Origin: Solirubrobacter pauli
Lineage (GTDB): Bacteria; Actinomycetota; Thermoleophilia; Solirubrobacterales; Solirubrobacteraceae
Direction: 5' to 3'
Assembly: GCF_003633755.1 (NCBI RefSeq)
Contig: NZ_RBIL01000002.1
Coordinates: forward strand, 1,922,001-1,986,000
DNA: 64,000 bases
The position numbers and the translations under genes were made by a program. Numbering within the stretch: the first letter of the stretch is position 1; each line of letters begins with the position of its first letter. Of the stretch, positions 42,180-50,573 are shown in pieces. Under the pieces are notes generated by a model. The model ran no database searches, had not been told where the DNA came from, and was given only the letters and a program-made list of their open reading frames with translations.

Positions 42180-42246
42180 GGCCCCGGCTAGTCAAGCATG
42201 CGCGACGGCGCGACGGTAGTCGGAACCGATACGCCACACTCAAGAG

Positions 42247-43119
42247 GTGCCCGTGAGCATCTGCGACGTGGGGCCGCGGGACGGCCTCCAGAACGACAAG
42301 GTGACGCTGGATCCGAGGACTCGCGCGGAGCTGTGCACGCGGCTCGCCGGCGCCGGGCTCACCCGCATCGAGGCCGTCAGCTTCGTGCACCCCAAGCTCG
42401 TCCCGCAGATGGCCGGCGCCGAGGAGGTCTTCGAGCACCTCCCCACTGACGACGGCGTCGCGTACAGCTCGCTCGTCCTCAACCGCAAGGGCCTGGACCG
42501 GGCGCTCGCGACCGCGACGACGGAGATCCACGTCGCCTACCCGGTCACCGACACGTTCGCCCAGCGCAACCAGAACGTCACCGTCGAGCAGGCGGCGCAG
42601 ATCGCGACCGAGATCATCCAGGCCACCGACCTGAAGGTCACGGCGACCATCTCCGTCGCGTTCGGCTGCCCGTTCGAGGGCAAGGTCGACCCGGGCCGGG
42701 TGATCGAGCACGCGCACCGCATGGCCGAAGCGGGCGCGGACGAGGTCATCCTCGCCGACACGATCGGGGTCGGAACCCCGCACCAGGTCAAGCAGCTCGT
42801 CCCCGAAGCCCTCAAATCCGGCAAGCCCGTCGGCCTCCACCTCCACAACACGCGCAACACCGGCTACGCGAACGCCTACGCCGGCCTCGAGCACGGCGTG
42901 ACCGTCTTCGACGCCTCCGTCGGCGGCCTCGGCGGCTGCCCGTTCGCGCCGCGCGCAACCGGCAACATCGCCACCGAGGACCTCGTCTACCTGCTCGAGA
43001 ACGAAGGCGTCGTCACCGGCGTCGACCTCGACGCCCTGATCGAGGTCGCGCACTGGCTGAGCGCCACGATGGGCAAGGAGCTACCCGGCCTCGTGCAGCG
43101 CGCGGGCAACTTCGGCTAG
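42247..43119 (+). CDS. Hydroxymethylglutaryl-CoA lyase
   Basis: 290 residues of the DRE-TIM (HMGL-like) barrel family. ICDVGPRDGLQNDK holds the metal/active-site Arg-Asp, RIEAVSFVHPKLVPQMA follows, then GLHLHNTRNTGYANAY with the metal histidines, and the catalytic-loop cysteine in GLGGCPFAPRATGN (most HMG-CoA lyases have GCPYA). It cleaves HMG-CoA to acetyl-CoA and acetoacetate, as in leucine breakdown. GTG at 42247 or 42253 is the start; AAGAGG (42242-42247) suits the latter better. The last 39 nt overlap the convergent hydrolase gene. Confidence 0.85.
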   Translation: MPVSICDVGPRDGLQNDKVTLDPRTRAELCTRLAGAGLTRIEAVSFVHPKLVPQMAGAEEVFEHLPTDDGVAYSSLVLNRKGLDRALATATTEIHVAYPVTDTFAQRNQNVTVEQAAQIATEIIQATDLKVTATISVAFGCPFEGKVDPGRVIEHAHRMAEAGADEVILADTIGVGTPHQVKQLVPEALKSGKPVGLHLHNTRNTGYANAYAGLEHGVTVFDASVGGLGGCPFAPRATGNIATEDLVYLLENEGVVTGVDLDALIEVAHWLSATMGKELPGLVQRAGNFG

Positions 43120-43680
43120 CCCGACCACGTCCCCGTAGCGGCCCGCGATGTCCGCCAGCGACTGCTCGTGGGCCGCGGCCGACCGGTCGCCCACGCACTC
43201 GCGCGGGATGATCGGCGCGAGCCCGTGCTGCATCGCGTCCACGACGGTCGCGCGCACGCATCCCGAGGTCGAGGCGCCGCACACCACGAGCGTGTCGAAG
43301 CCCGCGACCATCGCCCCGAACGGCGTGCCGAAGAACGCGCTCGCGCCCGACTTCGAGATCACCGGCTCCGTCTCCAACCGCCCGAGCCGCGGATCGACCT
43401 CGACCCACGGCGTCCCCGGCGCGCACGTCCGCAGCGCCGGCACCTTGCGCAGGAACACGGCGGCGGCGGCCTCCCCCACGTCGTCGTAGACCACCGTCGT
43501 GAAGAAGACCGGGACACCCGCACCCCGAGCGACATCCAGCAGCTCCCGCACCGCCACCAGCACCTCGTCGAGCGCGCACGCCAACGGCGACGACGGGTCC
43601 GTGAACCCGCGGTTGAGGTCGACGACGACCACGGCGGGGCGCGAGCCGAAGCCCACCGCCCCGCCGAAGCCCTCAGGCAC
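43081..43680 (-). CDS. Isochorismatase-family cysteine hydrolase, N-carbamoylsarcosine amidase-like
   Basis: 199 residues. The family triad is intact: D21 in VVVDLNRGFTDP, K110 in VISKSGASAF and C141 in CGASTSGCVRATVVDAMQHG. The RGFTDPSSPL stretch recalls N-carbamoylsarcosine amidohydrolase (CSHase), which turns N-carbamoylsarcosine into sarcosine, CO2 and ammonia. Its GTG (43680-43678) lies within the end of the hydantoinase B gene, so it is translated from the same mRNA. In creatinine breakdown an ATP-dependent N-methylhydantoinase makes precisely this substrate, so the neighbourhood supports the assignment. Other amides remain possible. Confidence 0.8.
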   Translation of the reverse strand: MPEGFGGAVGFGSRPAVVVVDLNRGFTDPSSPLACALDEVLVAVRELLDVARGAGVPVFFTTVVYDDVGEAAAAVFLRKVPALRTCAPGTPWVEVDPRLGRLETEPVISKSGASAFFGTPFGAMVAGFDTLVVCGASTSGCVRATVVDAMQHGLAPIIPRECVGDRSAAAHEQSLADIAGRYGDVVGLAEVARALHEAG

Positions 43681-45547
43681 GCGCCCGTTCCATGGCGGAC
43701 TCGGGGCTCTCCAAGGGCGACCAGCGCAGCGGCGTGGCGGGCGACGGAGCCGGCAACCCGGTCTCCGCCTCGCAGGACGCCAACGCCTCCGCGATCGGCG
43801 GCCCGAAGTCGAACGCCAGCGGCTCGCCACGCTCCTCCCGCTGCCGAGCACGCTCCGCCGCGGTCGCGTCAGGGTCCCCCACGACGACGCCGTAGTTGCG
43901 CAACGCGCCCTCGACCGACACGAGCCCGAAGGCCACGTCCCGCTCCACCGCCTCGACCGGCCGCTCCAGCCGGTCCTTCCAGCCACCGCCACCCGCGGTG
44001 CGGTAGATCAGCATGTCGCCGGGCGCCACCTCCACCTCGTCGCACTTGGCCGGCAACACCTGCTCGGTCCCGTCCGCCCGCCGCAGCACCTTCTCCGACC
44101 GCGCGCCCGGCAACCCGCCCAGCACGCCCCACGGACGCGTGAGCCAGCGGTCGTCGTGGATCGAGACGTGCCCCGGCTCCAGGTACACGTACCGCTTCTC
44201 CACGCCGTTCCCGCCGCGGTGCAACCCCGCACCGCCGCTGTCGGTCACCGTCGTGTACCCGTCGACCCGCAAGGGGTAATACGCCTCCAGGTACTCCGTC
44301 GGGATGTTCTCGAACAGCGGCCACCACGAGTGCCCATCCATGCCGTCGCCGATCGGGCGGCCGGGAATCCCGCCGTAGAGGATCTCCATGGCGTAGAAGA
44401 ACTCGCCGGACTCCTTCCAGCCCGAGTAGAGCATGTAGGGCGACGTGCCGTAGCCCGCCGCCGTGTTGAGCTCCGGCGCCTGCTTGGTCAGCGCCCCGCC
44501 CAGCACGTCGAACAGCCGCGCCAGCCCGTGCGTGCGACAGCCCAGAGCGGCGGGATACCGCGGCGCGAGCAGGCACCCTTCCGGCATCACGACGTGCAGC
44601 AGCGGATAGAAGCCGTCGTTGAACAGGATGTCGGGGTCGTTGACCATGATCAGGTAGACCCCGATGAACATCTTGAACATGCCCTCGGAGAGGTAGAAGT
44701 TGATCGGCCCGAGCGCCTGCGGATCGGTGCCCGACCAGTCGAACCAGGCCTCCTCCCCCTCCCGCCAGATCGTCAGCTTCATCTTGTACGGGCCGTTGCC
44801 GAGCCCGTCGTCGTCGATGTAGTCCTCGAAGGTCTGCTTCTCCTCGGGGATCGCGAGCAGGATCAGCTTGCGCATCGCCTCGTGCGTGCGGTCGAGCAGC
44901 GCCTGCAACGTCGCCAGGTAGACGTCCTTGCCGAAGCGCTCGCACAGCCCCATCACGCGCTTCTCGCCCGCGTGGCAGGCGGCGATGATCGCGAACAGGT
45001 CCGCCCGGTTCATCTCGGGCAGGCGCATGTTGTTGAGGATCAGCTTGAGGACCTGCTCCTGCACCTCGCCGCGCTCGACGATCTTCAGGGGCGGGATGAT
45101 CAGGCCCTCCTCGAAGATCGTGGTCGCGCCGGTCGGCAGCGAGCCCGGCAGCCGCCCGCCCGCGTCCATCTGATGGCCGAACTGCGAGCACCAGCCCACG
45201 AGCTCGTCCTCGTAGAACACGGGCACGAGCACGAGCCAGTCGTTCGTGTGCGAGATCGACCCGGAGCACTTGTACGGGTCGCTCGTGAGGATCACGTCGC
45301 CCGGGTACACCCCCTGGTCCCAGTCGGCCATCATCTCGTTGATGTAGGCGCCGAACTGGCCGACCACCATCCGGCCCTGCGGGTCGGTGATCATCGGGAA
45401 CTCGTCGTGCTGCTCGCGGATGACCGGCGACATGGCGCTGCGGAAGAGCACCGCGTCCATCTCGAAGCGCGCGTGCCGCAGCGCGTTCTCGATGATGTCG
45501 ACGGTGACCGGGTCGACCTCGAGGTCGGGGATCTCGGCGATCTTCAT
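43673..45547 (-). CDS. hyuB: Hydantoinase B / N-methylhydantoinase subunit HyuB
   Basis: 624 residues of the HyuB/oxoprolinase-B family. Seen: DPVTVDIIENALRHARFEMD, REQHDEFPMITDPQGRMV, YPGDVILTSDPYKCSGSISH, HTNDWLVLVPVFYEDELVGW, FQHQMD-like SQFGHQMDAGGR, and the C-terminal GGAGLHRGGNGVEKRYVYLE and YRTAGGGGWKD. With HyuA it forms an ATP-dependent cyclic amidase, or in relatives an acetone/acetophenone carboxylase. ATG at 45547 overlaps the hyuA stop by 1 nt (TGATG); an adjoining GTG at 45550 is the alternative. Confidence 0.9.
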   Translation of the reverse strand: MKIAEIPDLEVDPVTVDIIENALRHARFEMDAVLFRSAMSPVIREQHDEFPMITDPQGRMVVGQFGAYINEMMADWDQGVYPGDVILTSDPYKCSGSISHTNDWLVLVPVFYEDELVGWCSQFGHQMDAGGRLPGSLPTGATTIFEEGLIIPPLKIVERGEVQEQVLKLILNNMRLPEMNRADLFAIIAACHAGEKRVMGLCERFGKDVYLATLQALLDRTHEAMRKLILLAIPEEKQTFEDYIDDDGLGNGPYKMKLTIWREGEEAWFDWSGTDPQALGPINFYLSEGMFKMFIGVYLIMVNDPDILFNDGFYPLLHVVMPEGCLLAPRYPAALGCRTHGLARLFDVLGGALTKQAPELNTAAGYGTSPYMLYSGWKESGEFFYAMEILYGGIPGRPIGDGMDGHSWWPLFENIPTEYLEAYYPLRVDGYTTVTDSGGAGLHRGGNGVEKRYVYLEPGHVSIHDDRWLTRPWGVLGGLPGARSEKVLRRADGTEQVLPAKCDEVEVAPGDMLIYRTAGGGGWKDRLERPVEAVERDVAFGLVSVEGALRNYGVVVGDPDATAAERARQREERGEPLAFDFGPPIAEALASCEAETGLPAPSPATPLRWSPLESPESAMERARA

Positions 45548-47517
45548 CACGACCCCTTCCGGATCAGGACGTTGAAGTAGCGATCGACCTCGGCGACGTA
45601 GCCGTCGAGCACGACGGTCGTGGAGTCGAACTCGGTGATGATCGACGGCCCCGGGACGATCGTCCCCGGATGCAGGTCCGCGCGGGCGTGCGTGCCCGGC
45701 TCGAGCATGGCCTCGACCGGGTCCTCCTCCGGCAGCTCGGGCTGTGGCCGGTCGCCCGTGCCGACCGCACGCAGGTTGACGATCTCCGACGCCGTGTCGT
45801 GCATCCGGAACCCGTACAGCTGCTCGTGCAGGTCGTTGAAGCGCGACTCGAGGTCATCGCCCCAGGGCACCGGGATCTCGTAGCCCTGCCCGCGGTAGCG
45901 CATGTCGGCCAGGAACTCGATCTGCTGGTCGGCCGCGGCGATGCCCTGCGCGTCCATCCACTCCCGCGCGCGGCCCTCGAGCTCGCCGAGGATGGCGGAC
46001 GCGTCCCCGACCTCGGACGTGAGCTTGATCAGCGTCTGCGCGAACTCGTTGCGGAAGCCGGCGACGAGGTCGCCGAGCGCGCAGAGGAGCCCGGGCGACG
46101 GCGGCACGATCACCGGGAAGGACCCCATCAGCTCCGCCACCGCGTTGGCGTGCAGCGGGCCGGCGCCGCCGAAGGCGACCATCGCGAACTCGCGCGGGTC
46201 GTGGCCCCGCTGGACGGAGATGACCCGCAGCGCACCCGCCATGTTCTCGTTGACGATCCGCAGGATGCCGTCGGCGGCGTCCTCCAGGGACAGCCCCATC
46301 GCGTCCGCCACCTTCTGCACGGCGGTGCGCGCGGCCTCCACGTCAAGCGTCATCTCCCCGCCGATCAGGTCCGCCGGCAGATGGCCGAGGACGACGTTGG
46401 CGTCGGTGACCGTCGGCGCCTCGCCGCCCTGCCCGTACGCCGCGGGACCGGGCTCGGCGCCGGCGCTCTGCGGCCCGACGCGCAAGGCGCCGGTGAGCTC
46501 CGGGACGTGGGCGATCGAGCCGCCGCCCGCGCCGACCGTGTGCACGTCGACGCTCGGCACCTTGATCCGGAACTGGCCGATCGTGGTCTCGCGCCCGATC
46601 GTCGGCTCCCCCGCCTGGCACAGCGACACGTCCGTGGACGTCCCGCCCATGTCGAACGTGAGCACGTTCGGGAACCCGGCCCGCGCCGCCACGTACAGCG
46701 CGCCCGCCACCCCGCCCGACGGGCCCGAGAGCACGCCGTAGACCGGGTTCCGCGCCGCCTCCTTCGGCGTCATCACACCCGCGTCCGAGCGCAGGATGTC
46801 GACCTCCGTCCGGACGCCCATGTCGCTCAGCGAGGACTGCAGGCGGTCCACGTACTGCGCGACCTGCGGGCGCACGTAGGAGTTCATGCACGCCGTCAGC
46901 GTGCGCTCGTACTCGCGGAACTCCGGGAGCACGGCGCTGCTGATCGTCACCGGGAAACCCGGGTGCAGCTCCTCCACCAGGTCGGCGATCTCCTGCTCGT
47001 GCGCGCCGTTGACGTACGAGTTGATCAGGCTGATCGTGAGCGACTCGACCCCGCTCTCCACCAGGTCCCCGATCACGCGCGTCACCTGCTCGCGGTCGAC
47101 CGCGACGAGCGTGTTCCCGCGCGCGTCCATCCGCTCGATCGCCTCCCGCGTGTCCGCCAGGGAGGCCGGCGGGTCGGGCTTGACCATGATGATCCAGCCC
47201 GCGAGCGGCCCCGGGGTCTGCGAGCGCGCGAGGTGCAGGATCTGCCCGAAGCCCTGCGTCGTGATCAGCCCGACGCGCGCGCCCTTGGACTCGAGCACCG
47301 CGTTCGTGGCGACCGTCGTCCCGTGCACCACGTTGGCGAGGTCCGCCGGCTCGATCCCCGCTTCCGCGCAGATCCGGCTCACCCCCTTGAGCACGCCCTG
47401 CGATGGATCCGAGGGCGTCGACGGGGTCTTGACCCGCCACTGCCGATGGTCGCCGTCGTCGACGAGAAACAGGTCGGTGAACGTCCCTCCGACGTCCACC
47501 CCGAGCCGATACGCCAT
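45547..47517 (-). CDS. hyuA: Hydantoinase A / N-methylhydantoinase subunit HyuA
   Basis: 656 residues of the HyuA/oxoprolinase-A (ASKHA-fold) family. The phosphate-binding opening GVDVGGTFTDLFLVD is complete, followed by VVHGTTVATNAVLESKGARV, NVLTFDMGGTSTDVSL, and a DVHTVGAGGGSIAHV stretch, with VAFGGAGPLHANAVAELMG near residue 430. It binds ATP and activates the lactam or amide substrate for HyuB. ATG at 47517 has a strong Shine-Dalgarno AAAGGAG. It is third in GntR-CaiB-hyuA-hyuB-amidase. Confidence 0.92.
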   Translation of the reverse strand: MAYRLGVDVGGTFTDLFLVDDGDHRQWRVKTPSTPSDPSQGVLKGVSRICAEAGIEPADLANVVHGTTVATNAVLESKGARVGLITTQGFGQILHLARSQTPGPLAGWIIMVKPDPPASLADTREAIERMDARGNTLVAVDREQVTRVIGDLVESGVESLTISLINSYVNGAHEQEIADLVEELHPGFPVTISSAVLPEFREYERTLTACMNSYVRPQVAQYVDRLQSSLSDMGVRTEVDILRSDAGVMTPKEAARNPVYGVLSGPSGGVAGALYVAARAGFPNVLTFDMGGTSTDVSLCQAGEPTIGRETTIGQFRIKVPSVDVHTVGAGGGSIAHVPELTGALRVGPQSAGAEPGPAAYGQGGEAPTVTDANVVLGHLPADLIGGEMTLDVEAARTAVQKVADAMGLSLEDAADGILRIVNENMAGALRVISVQRGHDPREFAMVAFGGAGPLHANAVAELMGSFPVIVPPSPGLLCALGDLVAGFRNEFAQTLIKLTSEVGDASAILGELEGRAREWMDAQGIAAADQQIEFLADMRYRGQGYEIPVPWGDDLESRFNDLHEQLYGFRMHDTASEIVNLRAVGTGDRPQPELPEEDPVEAMLEPGTHARADLHPGTIVPGPSIITEFDSTTVVLDGYVAEVDRYFNVLIRKGS

Positions 47518-47527
47518 GCCGCTCCTT

Positions 47528-48685
47528 TCAGCCTCGTCCGAGCTCCTCCAGCACTGCGTCCGTGTCCGCCCCCACGGTCCAGCGTGCGGCCTGGCGGATG
47601 GAGCCGGGCGTCCGGCTCAGCTTGGGCACGATCCCCGGCACGGTGATGCGCCCGTGGACCTCGTCCTCGACCTCCACGAGCAGCTCGCGCTCGCGGAAGT
47701 ACGGATCCTGGTAGACGTCCTCGGCGGTGTAGACCGGCGCGCACACCACGCCGCCGCCGTTGACGATCTCGTCCAGCTCGTCGGCCGTGTGCTCGGCAGC
47801 GAACGCGCCGATGATCTCGTCGAGCAGGTCCTCGTGCTCGCCGCGGGCGTGGTGGGTGGCGAACCGCTCGTCCTCCCCCAGCTCGGGCTGCCCCATGATC
47901 TTCGCCAGGCGCCGCCAGAGCGTGTCGTGGTTGGCCGCGATCACGACCCACTTGCCGTCCTTGGACCGGTAGACGTTGCTGGGCGCGATCCGCGGCAGCC
48001 GCGGGCCGGTGGGCTGGCGGACGAAGCCGGTCTTCTCGTACTCGAGCGTGCTCGACTCGCTCATGGCGAAGCACGCGTCGACGATGCTCGCGTCCACCAC
48101 CTGGCCCTCCGCGCCGTTCGCGCGGGCGATCAGCGCGAGCAGGATGCCCTGGAACGCCGACTGCGCCGCGAGCGTGTCGCCGAGCGAGATGCCCGACCGC
48201 GGCGGCGCCTGGTCGGGATAGCCGTTGATGTGCCGCAGGCCGCTGATCGCCTCGCCCGCGGACGCGAACCCCGGGCGGTCGCGGTAGCGGCCGGTCTGCC
48301 CGTAGCCGCTCACGCGCGCGTAGATCAGGCCGGGGTTGCGGGCGTGCAGGTCCTCCGGCCCGAGGCCCCACTTCTCCATCGTGCCGGGGCGGAAGTTCTC
48401 CAGCACGATGTCGGCGCCCGCCGCCAGGTCCGCGGCGATCCGCTGCCCCTCCGGCTCACGCAGGTTCAGGGCGACCGAGCGCTTGTTGCGGGCGAGGATC
48501 GACCACCACAGCGAGCGGTCGTTGTGGCGCAGGCGGCCCCAGTCGCGCATCGCGTCGCCGTCGCCCGGCGCCTCGATCTTGATCACGTCGGCGCCGAAGT
48601 CGCCGAGCAGCGTGCCGGTGAACGGCCCCGCGAGCAGCTGGCCGAACTCGATCGCTCTGAGCCCTGTCAAAGGTGCGTCGGCCAT
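47528..48685 (-). CDS. Family III CoA transferase (CaiB/BaiF)
   Basis: 385 residues. LTGLRAIEFGQLLAGPFTG and LGDFGADVIKIEAPGDGDAM are the family opening; the catalytic aspartate lies in VVDASIVDACFAM, and GQTGRYRDRPGFASAGEAISG is typical. It moves CoA between carboxylic acids via an aspartyl-CoA thioester. The acid is unknown; with HMG-CoA lyase 4.4 kb away, a succinyl-CoA:3-hydroxy-3-methylglutarate transferase is one idea. ATG at 48685 lies 19 nt inside the end of the GntR gene. Confidence 0.9.
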   Translation of the reverse strand: MADAPLTGLRAIEFGQLLAGPFTGTLLGDFGADVIKIEAPGDGDAMRDWGRLRHNDRSLWWSILARNKRSVALNLREPEGQRIAADLAAGADIVLENFRPGTMEKWGLGPEDLHARNPGLIYARVSGYGQTGRYRDRPGFASAGEAISGLRHINGYPDQAPPRSGISLGDTLAAQSAFQGILLALIARANGAEGQVVDASIVDACFAMSESSTLEYEKTGFVRQPTGPRLPRIAPSNVYRSKDGKWVVIAANHDTLWRRLAKIMGQPELGEDERFATHHARGEHEDLLDEIIGAFAAEHTADELDEIVNGGGVVCAPVYTAEDVYQDPYFRERELLVEVEDEVHGRITVPGIVPKLSRTPGSIRQAARWTVGADTDAVLEELGRG

Positions 48686-49272
48686 GTCTCCTCCAGGAAG
48701 GCGATCGCGCCGAGGATGTGCATGCGCATCACGGCCTCGGCGAGCTGGGCGTCACGGGCACGGAAGGCGTCGACCAGCCGGCGGTGGCACAGCAGCGACT
48801 CCTCCCGCTGGCGCTCGTCGTGCCAGAAGTGGCTGCGGAAGGTGCGGGGGATCCCGGTCGCGGCCCGCATGGCCACGACCAGGCGCGGGCTGTGGGCGGC
48901 CTCGACGATGATCCGGTGGAACGCCTCGTTGGCGACGATGGGATCGGGGTCGTCGCAGAGCGCCTCGAGCCGGGCGATGTCCTCGGGGCTGATCCGGGTG
49001 GCGGCGAGCGCGGCCGCGTGCGGCTCCAGCAGCGCGCGCAGCTCGTACAGGTCCTGCAGGTCGTCGCGGTCGAACGTCCGCACGACCGCACCACGGTTGG
49101 GCTCGACGTCCACGAGCCCCTGCGCCTCGAGCTGCAGGAGCGCCTCGCGGACCGGCGTGCGGCTCGTCCCGAACCGCTGCGCGAGCGCTTCCGCGCGCAG
49201 GCGCTCGCCCGGCTTCAGCTCCCCTTCGAGGATCGCCTCTTCCAGCAGATCGCGCACACGCGGCGACGCCAT
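48667..49272 (-). CDS. GntR-family regulator (FCD/FadR type) of the hydantoinase operon
   Basis: 201 residues. The winged helix reads VRDLLEEAILEGELKPGERL, RAEALAQRFGTSRTPVREAL, QGLVDVEPNRGAVV; the FCD domain follows with the metal-binding set EAFHRIIVEAAHS and MRMHILGAI. ATG 49272-49270 gives the usual N-terminus; 21 in-frame codons upstream include operator sequence and are excluded. It is the first gene of the operon and likely autoregulates through the TTGCAT-type sites just upstream. Confidence 0.88.
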   Translation of the reverse strand: MASPRVRDLLEEAILEGELKPGERLRAEALAQRFGTSRTPVREALLQLEAQGLVDVEPNRGAVVRTFDRDDLQDLYELRALLEPHAAALAATRISPEDIARLEALCDDPDPIVANEAFHRIIVEAAHSPRLVVAMRAATGIPRTFRSHFWHDERQREESLLCHRRLVDAFRARDAQLAEAVMRMHILGAIAFLEETWPTHL

Positions 49273-49273
49273 C

Positions 49274-49335
49274 TTGCATACGAAATCATGCCCAGAGGCG
49301 GTGCGCAAGCCCGATACAGGGCTTTTTGCATGCAA
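49274..49335 (-). promoter_or_regulatory. paired GntR/FCD-type operators and a hairpin
   Basis: TTGCATGCAA (49326-49335) is a perfect 10-bp palindrome resembling FCD-GntR sites of the TTGTATACAA kind. TTGCATACGAA (49274-49284) is an imperfect second copy touching the GntR start. Between them AAGCCC/GGGCTT (49307-49324) forms a 6-bp stem followed on the plus strand by TTT. The sites are 52 bp apart, about five helical turns. Confidence 0.6.
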
Positions 49336-50520
49336 TCAGCGGTCGAGACCGGGCGGTGGCTCGTCCCAGCGCTCTCCGCTCGGGGCGGCGGGAGGCGGCT
49401 CGGGCGCGGGCGTCGCCGGCTCCTGCCGGCGCAGCGTCCACACCACGACGAGCGTCATCGCGGCCAGCGCGAGCAGCAGGGCCGTGATGAGCGCGCCGAG
49501 CGACGTCGTGGGCGCGGCGGCAGCGGGCAGGTTGGTCTGCGTGACGCCGTCCACGCCGCCCGCCCCGGGCGTGCGCTCGGCGTCCACGTCGCCCGTCCGC
49601 CGCGGCTTGCGCGCTGCTCCGCGGTCGCCGTCCCGGCCGCCGCCGGCGCTCGGCCGGATCGCGCTCGCGACCGGCTCGGCGTCGGCCCGCGCGGTCGGCG
49701 GCGCCACCGCGGCGACGCACCCGCCGCGCTGCGCCAGCGCCCGCAGCTTCCGCAGCCCGGCCCGCTCGATCCGTGCGACCTTGCGGACGCTGACGTCGAG
49801 CCGGCGGGCGACGCTCGCCCGCGTCCGGGCCGGCTGGCGGCCGACGCCTGCGCGGAGCGTGAGGACGCGGCGCTGCTCGGCCGGGAGGGCGTCGAGGCAG
49901 CCGGTCGCGCGCGTGACGGTCTGGACGAGCCGCCGGTCGCGGCGCTGCGCGGCGCTCAGCCGTGTGAGGTCGACGCCCGCCGGCACCGACGGCCCGCGGG
50001 TGCTGCCTGAGCACGTGCCGGGAGTGGAGCAGCGGCGCTTCGCCGGCTCGCCACCCGCGCGGGAGCCGCTTCCGCCGCCCGCAGCAGAACCGGAGGAGCC
50101 GGAGCCGCCGCCACCGCCCGTGGCGGAGCCGCCGCCGGACCCGGAACCGCCGCTGGAGCCGGACTCGCCGCTCGAGCCGGATCCGCCGCCCGTCGTCGAG
50201 CCGCCGCCCGCGCTCGTCCCGCCGCCACCACCGCCGCCAGAGCTCGAAGGCGGCGCACCCTGCGGTGCGTTGGGCGTGGGCACGGGTGCCTGCACCGTCG
50301 GGACCGGCACCTGCACCGTCGGCACGGGCACCGGCACCGTGGGGACCGGCACCTGCACGGTCGGCACGGGCACCGGCACCTGCACCGTCGGCACCGGTAC
50401 CTGCACGGTGGGCACGGGCACCTTCGGGAGGTTCTTCGTGGGGTCGGGCAGCTGCGCGAAGGCGGGCGCCGTGATCACCACGGTCAAGACTCCGGCGCCG
50501 ATCAGGCTTCGCGTTCTCAC
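49336..50520 (-). CDS. Signal-peptide protein with sigma-70 region-4-like HTH and C-terminal membrane anchor
   Basis: 394 residues in five parts. Residues 1-22 are a signal peptide (LIGAGVLTVVITAPAFAQ). Residues 34-82 are tandem VPVPTVQ repeats. Residues 92-158 are Gly/Ser-rich. Residues 205-265 resemble sigma-70 region 4: CLDALPAEQRRVLTLRAGVG, then RTRASVARRLDVSVRKVARI with RAGLRKLRAL as the last helix. After a charged linker, 341-363 form a membrane helix (LGALITALLLALAAMTLVVV) with a short proline-rich tail after WTLRRQ. Cysteines lie at 164, 170, 208 and 268. If the signal peptide works, the HTH would be outside the membrane, which is unexpected for DNA binding. GTG start at 50520, 53 nt after the c-di-GMP gene stop. 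Confidence 0.8.
   Translation of the reverse strand: MRTRSLIGAGVLTVVITAPAFAQLPDPTKNLPKVPVPTVQVPVPTVQVPVPVPTVQVPVPTVPVPVPTVQVPVPTVQAPVPTPNAPQGAPPSSSGGGGGGGTSAGGGSTTGGGSGSSGESGSSGGSGSGGGSATGGGGGSGSSGSAAGGGSGSRAGGEPAKRRCSTPGTCSGSTRGPSVPAGVDLTRLSAAQRRDRRLVQTVTRATGCLDALPAEQRRVLTLRAGVGRQPARTRASVARRLDVSVRKVARIERAGLRKLRALAQRGGCVAAVAPPTARADAEPVASAIRPSAGGGRDGDRGAARKPRRTGDVDAERTPGAGGVDGVTQTNLPAAAAPTTSLGALITALLLALAAMTLVVVWTLRRQEPATPAPEPPPAAPSGERWDEPPPGLDR
50275..50421 (-). repeat. tandem in-frame repeats encoding VPVPTVQ units
   Basis: Units of about 18-24 bp built from the ACCGTCGGCACGGGC and ACCTGCACC type (plus strand) repeat about seven times, encoding residues 34-82 of the sigma-4-like protein. The unit lengths (PVPTVQ, PVPVPTVQ) vary, as expected from slippage. 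Confidence 0.8.
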
Positions 50521-50573
50521 TCCACGGCGCGACTTACCGCAGACCGATCTCCGTCAAACCAGAGCGGCGGCGA

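Noticed and set aside
50275-50421. Short regular repeats that might be a CRISPR array
   Set aside because: Units are contiguous, in frame and encode Pro/Val repeats; there are no unique spacers.
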